Positions 18,101-22,819 of a DNA stretch of 22,819 nucleotides are shown piece by piece. The stretch comes from Mesaphorura yosii (taxonomy: Eukaryota; Arthropoda; Collembola; Poduromorpha; Tullbergiidae), in NCBI GenBank assembly GCA_009869945.1, contig WIXG01000763.1, positions 1 to 22,819 on the forward strand. Reading direction: 5' to 3'. The notes beneath the pieces are model-generated. The model was not told the DNA's origin. It searched no databases and saw only the letters and a program-made list of their open reading frames with translations. The first letter of the stretch is position 1; the number at the start of each line of letters is the position of its first letter. The position numbers were made by a program, and so were the translations under genes.

Positions 18101-20909
18101 TCCATGCCCACGGGCGTGATGTCCATGCCGTGCCCATGCGCATGCCAGCCGCCTCCGCGTCCGTGCGCCGCTTGAGCGTGTCGTGGGGAGTCCAGCCCGT
18201 ATTCGGACATCATAATTTCCCTCGCGATTGTGTTGGGCGTGGGCACTCGATCGGATCCCGGGTCATTGCTTTCTGACATCCTCCGCTTGGGTCCGCCGCC
18301 GCCCAGGCCTGCTCCGTGGCCGCGTTGTGCAGGAGTCGGCGCCGGAAGGATCGGTACTGGCACTGGCGAGTCGCTGCCTGACGTCGAACTTGATTTCCTT
18401 TTGCGTTTCTTTCCTGCAGCGCCGCCACCGCTGCTACCGCCACCGCTGATGCCAGTCGAATTCCTCACTTGCTCCAGCAGTTCCATGAGAGCGGCCTGCG
18501 ACGATTTCGTAGGGCTTCCGGCCCCGGCCAGCTGTGTAGCGAGCATCTGATAAGCTGGGCTGGCCGCCAACGAATGGAGTCCGGGCATATTTGGAAATTG
18601 TGCCAATCCCTTCAAGAGTGGGTTCGCCATGCTCATATTCATGTTCATGTAAGAAAGCAGGTCCACTCCAGCAGCCGGGTTTGGTGATGACACTGAAGCT
18701 GATGTCGCGGGGATTGTGAGCACGGGCGAAATTGTGAGGGTGCTCGTCGACGCCGATAAAGGCGCTGCAGGTGCAGAAGACACGCGAGGAGGCTGCTGTT
18801 GCTGCTTGGCGGTGACCATTGTGGGTACCGAGCCGCGATGGCTACCTGCAGTTGCTGCTGCCTGTGCCGACTCCGTCCTGCATGAGGTCGGCTGCTCAAA
18901 CGAGCCTGTTGATGCTTGCCGCTGCCCTCCTCCCGTCTGGATCTCGTGCACAGACGGCGGTGGTTCGTATGCTGCCCGAATCGCCTTCCAGCGCCTGATC
19001 ACTGCGCGCAATGTGACTGGAATTGACATCGTCCGTGCTGCGACTCGACACGCGTGCTCCTCCAGCGTCGGAATGATTTCCATACCCACCCCGAGTCCGA
19101 CGCCTGCATTTGGGTGCATTGCGTGCAGTTTGCAACGTGGGTGGCTCACATCGCGCAGATCAACTTCGAGCGTCACGAGCGATTCTTCGAGTGGGTGCTG
19201 GAAAGTGACTGTGATGTTCTGAAACGATAGAGGACTGACTTCGAAGACCATGTTTGCCTTTTCTGCTATTTCTGAAGGAGGCGGTGGAGCCCCCGAACGA
19301 ATGCAGCTTCCGACAAGCGTGTTGAAGGTCAATTGCTGTCTGAGCAAGGCGATGATTGGCGGAAGCTGTGACGCGAGCGTGAAGGGCACGCTGGACACGA
19401 GCACAGCGTCCAGGCTCAGCAGCTCCGTCATGTGGTAGCAATGCAGCTGATCGGGCAGCTCGACGAAGAGTCGCTCACGTCGGCGTGTGTGTCCGTTCTT
19501 GCACCCTTTCTCCAGCAAATGCTCAGTGAGCAAGCGAAGGACCGGCTTGGCCGTCATGGTCACGACTGATGGATCGACGCTTGGAATTCCTGTGATTGCG
19601 TTCATCTTCTCCAGAATCTGTGTGCAGACTACTATGGGTTTCTGCAGGTTGAAGGAAAAGCAGGCGGGAAGGGCCGTGCTGTTTGTGGCGTTCAGGGCGC
19701 CGTATCTCGGGACACTGCAAGGCAGAGGCAGAAATTAGCATTATTATTAACGACTTCTAATAGGGCATAGTACAGATAGTATAAAACTTAATTTGGCACT
19801 ATACCTTTTGCCTTCACTCTTCACCAAAGACACCACACCACTCATTTGCAGCTTATGCGACTGAGAAGCTTGCACGGCGACCGTGGCCACTGTCCCCAGC
19901 CCATTCTTAAGAATACTGGCCACATCATTTGACAGCGTGGTGCGGGTTGACGGATCCAAAAACTCGTACGGTGAAACATAAAATGTGATCCGCAAAGGGT
20001 GGCCTCCAGTACGTGGCTTTAGGATACCAAGCGCGGACTTCATGACGATCTGATCCCCTTCGGTCGTGGTATCAGCCGCATAAGTCGATGCGATTGTTGC
20101 TAAATCAGCTTCCAGTGCCTGCAGAGCGATGAAAACCTTCGACTTGATGTTTTTATCTGCATTGAGAGCGTAAGTTGATACAAGGCCGGCAAGGTGAGCG
20201 GAGAAATCAGCAAATTCATGGTTTTGCAGGGCGGTGATGATCTCAGGGCAATTTTGCTGGCCAGTTTTCCCATCGTGTTGGATCTTTACTTCTTGCACTA
20301 TTCCCTCCGAGTCGATGAGCAGCTCCAGGAAGAACATGTCAGAGGAGATGAACCATTCGTTGCCCGTGCCGCCGGGATGGAATCGGAGCCCTTGCTGTCT
20401 GGAGATCATTTCAAGGCGCTCGACCATGCTCTGGAGTGAATTAACTTTAATGTTTTGCTGCAGGATGTCGAGGGACTTCTGAAGGTGCTGTTTGTCGTTG
20501 TGGTCGAGCATTGTTCTCCGTTCCTTTAACAAAACGCATTGATTGATAGAATCAGTACTAAGAAACTCTTCCACGGTTAGTTAACTACTCTGCTTACCAA
20601 AATCGCTGTCCTAACATTCTTGGCCATATCAATGAAGGAACGAGTCTGTGCCACTTTCTGCTTCAGTCTTTCCATTGTCAGCTCCATTTTCCATTGGGGG
20701 TAAGTCGTTTCCGCTTCAGGCTTACCCCCGACTGCCCCTCCCGACGTTAGGCTGTTTTTACGCGATCCAGCTCCGCCATCGCCCGGTACGTCATCCATAA
20801 ACATCGGCGTTGGGCCGCCTCTTCCAGTTTGACCTCCTCCAGAGTACCCGTTGCTCAGGTTGACGTTGGCAGCTCCAGTTCCCATCAGCAAGGCACTCAG
20901 TGAGTCCAT
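15199..20909 (-). CDS. MED1: Mediator complex subunit 1 (MED1), three exons, 1848 aa
   Basis: Exons 20909-20598, 20523-19805 and 19714-15199 join in frame across introns of 74 and 90 bp. The joins restore family sequence (VRTAIL/ERRTM; then SVPRYGALNATNS and LPACFSFNLQKPI). The Med1 domain spans about residues 75-600, with SLQSMVERLEMISRQQGL, SSDMFFLELLIDSEG, LKPRTGGHPLRITFYVSP, QLHCY, TFNTLVGSC, TVTFQHPLEESLV and MSIPVTLRAVIR. The remaining 1250 residues are low-complexity, rich in Ser, Pro, Gly, Ala and Thr, with Lys clusters. An LxxLL motif (LMELL, about residue 752) lies where vertebrate MED1 has its nuclear-receptor boxes, and IDDDLMDEAL near the C-terminus matches the DDDLMDVAL end of human MED1. 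MED1 is in the Mediator middle module and bridges activators, notably nuclear receptors, to RNA polymerase II. Exon 3 alone is 4.5 kb. The first exon's start is the first ATG in frame; upstream exons cannot be excluded. Confidence 0.95.
17328..17368. repeat. GCN triplet repeat coding poly-alanine in MED1
   Basis: About 13 consecutive Ala codons in MED1 on the minus strand, read as GGC/GCA triplets on the plus strand. The first part is nearly pure (CGG)n, the second (CAG)n-like, so codons are mixed and the tract may be moderately stable. Shorter poly-Ala and poly-Gly tracts occur elsewhere in the same exon. Confidence 0.8.
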
Positions 20910-21237
20910 TCTTTAACACTTGTTGTTGAAAGCCAGTTACTGTTCAGGTAGTTCAGTACTTGACCGGTGACAGCAAATGCAAATAGCCAAATGTTTGGAG
21001 TACAATTTATTAGTGAACTGTCTGCATTAATTTACTCTTTCAACTGATTTCACCCGTAATGTTAACCGAATTCACTGATTACTTGCTCAAATACTGCTGG
21101 CAAGCGACTTGAGAGCTTGAAACTTATAATTTAGAGAAGATAAATTGTGAAAGCTTGACAATACCATTTGAATTGAGTCCATCAGTGCGTTGCTTTGCGT
21201 GACGTCACTTTTACCGTAAGCGAGAGTAAACCTCGGG
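20910..21237. other. MED1 upstream region
   Basis: A 330-bp AT-rich spacer between the MED1 start codon and the decayed eRF3 fragment. It must contain the MED1 5' UTR and promoter, but no clear TATA box or initiator could be assigned. The frame 21087-21293 (-) overlaps the end of the pseudogene and is not supported as a gene. Confidence 0.45.
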
Positions 21238-21979
21238 TTCGTAGATGGAGCATTTTCAAGGAGTCTTTTCTCCCTTGCTTGCGTGAACATCAAATCCCTG
21301 GTTAACGCATACCTCCTCCGCCACGTAGTGTATGTGCATCACGGCGCTATACCCCGCACAAATTATAGACTTGTGCTCCAGTATAGTGACCTGCGTGTCA
21401 AAGATCCTTCCCACCTAACAGGGAGCCGCCGCGTCACAAGAGACAAACCCCTCACTCACGTTCTCCTTCTAAAACTCCTTTCAGCTTTAGTTTAACTTTC
21501 TCGGCCACTTCTACCTGCCCCACCTCCTCATCGTCTGTTCACAGCTGGTCGACCGTTACCAGGGTGCGGTTGGGCATCAACAACAGTCTCTGCCCCTTGG
21601 TGCAAGTGCCCGACTCTACTTTCCCCATGACAACAGTCCCCATGTCTTTATACTTGCCGACGAGGTGGAGGAGAAAGGGGCTGGAGGCGAGGGCCCGGTT
21701 TAGAGGAGGAAGCGAGTCGATTAAAGGGGGGACGCTGTAATTTTTAGGAATTAAATTTAAAATAATTTTTAAAAAAGTGTTACCAAACGCCGTGTGCCTG
21801 TACCACGGGGCCCCAGCCGCCTCTTTCTCTTTCAGCCCAGCCCCCGCCATCCCCGAGCAGGGTATGAAAACCAAATCCTTAGCAGGGTTGAACCCCAACT
21901 TCTTAAGATAAGGGAGCAACTTCTTCCTGCACTCTATAAATCTCTCTTCGGGACACTCCACCCTAGATCCCATGAACAT
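21238..21979 (-). pseudogene. eRF3 (GSPT1-like translation termination GTPase) fragment, decayed
   Basis: The minus strand shows eRF3 sequence from the end of the GTPase domain into the beta-barrel domains: ERFIECRKKLLPYLKKLGFN, FIPCSGMAGAGLKE, KYKDMGTVVMGKVESG, KGQRLLLMPN, TDDEE, VKLKLKGVLEG, FDTQVTILEHKSIICAGYSA and MHIHYVAEEV. Several breaks are visible. An in-frame TGA lies at 21541-21539 between VDQL and TDDEE; a frame shift of one extra base falls near 21455; a TAG interrupts PC and VGR near 21420. A 49-nt AT-rich segment (21783-21735, GTAACA...TTACAG) looks like an intron but its removal breaks the frame. It implies a copy that kept its introns, not a reverse-transcribed one. The GTPase P-loop, switch regions and N-terminus are absent, as is a recognisable C-terminus. 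eRF3 works with eRF1 in stop-codon recognition; the functional gene must lie elsewhere. Confidence 0.85.
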
Positions 21980-22015
21980 CCACAGTTGGAGCCAGCACAG
22001 TTAGAGTCGGCGTGC

Positions 22016-22041
22016 GTTTTATCCGCGTCTGCGGATAAAAC
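22016..22041. repeat. Perfect 11-bp inverted repeat with 4-nt loop
   Basis: GTTTTATCCGC, loop GTCT, then GCGGATAAAAC. All 11 pairs match. It is not followed by a T-run and lies outside any gene; its role, if any, is unknown. Confidence 0.7.
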
Positions 22042-22145
22042 CGTCTGCCTTGTTGGTCCACCGAGAAACTACGGACTCCTGCCTATAATGGCACGTGGTA
22101 CGTGGTATACGCTGCCAAAATTTGGCAAATTCGCAAACCTCTTAC

Positions 22146-22209
22146 TGCAGGATTAATAACTTTAATAGTAATAATACAGGATCGCAGGATTAATGCAGGA
22201 TTAATAACT
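22146..22209. repeat. Short direct repeats, GCAGGATTAAT core
   Basis: TGCAGGATTAATAACT occurs at 22146-22161 and again at 22194-22209. A third shorter copy, GCAGGATTAAT, is at 22184-22194. This looks like a small local duplication. Confidence 0.7.
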
Positions 22210-22678
22210 TGTACTCACGACACGGTCATGAACGATGAGCTGTGGGCTCAGATGAATGCATTTTGCATGAGACACTAAAGTAAGGAAGAAGAATACAATT
22301 TATGAATTCCAAATTCTAGAAAATAAAGGCAGAGAGAGCAAAGGCACACAGGAATATTGACTAGATTTGATAGAACGAAATAGAACGAATTTGATTTAGA
22401 GTACGAAAACCTGCTACTCTATATGCACATGACACATGATGCAAATGCAACGACATGAGCGCATCTTGTAAATTGAAATTAATCCTAATTGTAATTATAA
22501 TATGAGATGGGTGTTGTGGAACTTGTGAACTAGTTGAGCAACGAGACATTTTATTCATTCAAAGTTGGCAGTGATTGTTTACATTTGGCAAGCCGAAAGG
22601 CGTTCATAAATCGTCGCTGAAACAAGAGTCCGGCGGAACTTATACAAATTTTGCAGTCAAAATAAAAGTCAACTTCGG

Positions 22679-22807
22679 GGCTCCATTTCTCCGAATGTTT
22701 AAAAAATGCGCAACTGAAATCAAGGCATTCAAGTACTACGGGTTAGTGTCTACTTGTGTGCAAAATTGCAGCTGCGCGTTTTTTTAAACATTTGGTTTAA
22801 TGGAGCC
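22679..22807. repeat. Imperfect inverted repeat (fold-back), possible MITE-like element at window edge
   Basis: The left arm, 22679-22716, starts GGCTCCATT and contains AATGTTTAAAAAA and GCGCA. The right arm, 22769-22807, is its reverse complement with about 32 of 39 positions matching. The loop is about 52 nt. No transposase frame is present, and the window ends 12 bp past the right arm, so flanking target-site duplications cannot be checked. Confidence 0.6.
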
Positions 22808-22819
22808 GCCGCAAAGTGG

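Larger units (their letters stand above)
21980..22819. other. Gene-free right end rich in small repeats
   Basis: AT-rich DNA without a supported gene. It holds an 11-bp-stem hairpin (22016-22041), an interrupted palindrome TGCCAAAATTTGGCA (22113-22127), three copies of GCAGGATTAAT near 22147-22205 and a fold-back at 22679-22807. A CTAAC branch-point-like site and ATCTAG acceptor just before the eRF3 fragment (21962) suggest an intron once continued into this region, but no upstream eRF3 exon is seen. Confidence 0.5.

Noticed and set aside
15278..19222. Many long open frames on the plus strand opposite MED1
   Set aside because: They are shadows of the GC-rich, low-complexity MED1 exon and have no domains of their own.
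21087..21293. 68-codon minus frame overlapping the end of the eRF3 fragment
   Set aside because: Only a weak PRF match to eRF3, no independent gene features; probably pseudogene flank.
22575..22787. 70-codon plus-strand frame at the right edge
   Set aside because: It runs across the fold-back arm and loop and has no recognisable domain or gene signals.
1..22819. Horizontally acquired or bacterial system, CRISPR array, integrated virus
   Set aside because: No spaced repeats, polymerase, capsid or transposase frames; the depolymerase-like gene has introns and a eukaryotic signal peptide like its neighbours.

Overview
This is eukaryotic nuclear DNA, almost certainly from an animal. Genes carry short GT-AG introns (about 49-302 bp), AATAAA poly(A) signals, AT-rich spacers and GC-rich coding sequence. 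Protein content points to an invertebrate, most likely an arthropod: an insect-style GMC oxidoreductase, MED1, the ZNF207/BuGZ spindle factor, TMEM245, and secreted ShKT and PHB-depolymerase-like proteins. The exact group (springtail, mite or other non-insect arthropod) is a guess; no virus, prophage, operon or CRISPR array is visible.

Layout, left to right. 1-932 (-): first two exons of a GMC oxidoreductase, cut by the window edge. 1785-2452 (+): a short ankyrin-repeat gene whose frame is broken at least once. 2548-2775 (-): a candidate small secreted or membrane protein, convergent with the ankyrin gene; the two share one palindromic poly(A) element at 2506-2517. 3766-6750 (+): TMEM245 as a single 994-codon exon. 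7374-7964 (+): a secreted protein with two tandem ShKT domains. 9234-11976 (+): a five-exon secreted protein with a long Pro/His-rich N-terminal region and a C-terminal PHB-depolymerase-like domain. 12699-14577 (-): ZNF207/BuGZ in five exons. 15199-20909 (-): Mediator subunit MED1 in three exons, one of 4.5 kb. About 21238-21979 (-): a decayed eRF3 (GSPT1-like) fragment. The right end (22.0-22.8 kb) is AT-rich and holds small hairpins, short direct repeats and an imperfect fold-back that may be part of a mobile element.

The genes do not form a pathway. MED1 (transcription) and BuGZ (kinetochore/spindle, also spliceosome-linked) are nuclear housekeeping genes. TMEM245 is a multipass membrane protein. 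The GMC, ShKT and depolymerase-like proteins have secretory signals or N-terminal hydrophobic segments.

The observations most worth checking are these. (1) The depolymerase-like protein keeps the serine of its lipase box but has Asn where its family has the catalytic Asp and His, suggesting a secreted pseudoenzyme. (2) The first intron of that gene has an in-frame stop overlapping AATAAA, which could yield a short isoform with only the Pro/His-rich part. (3) The eRF3 pseudogene. (4) The shared 12-bp palindromic poly(A) element. (5) The frame breaks in the ankyrin gene. All exon joins were made by hand from frame, splice sites and remembered family sequences; no search was run.
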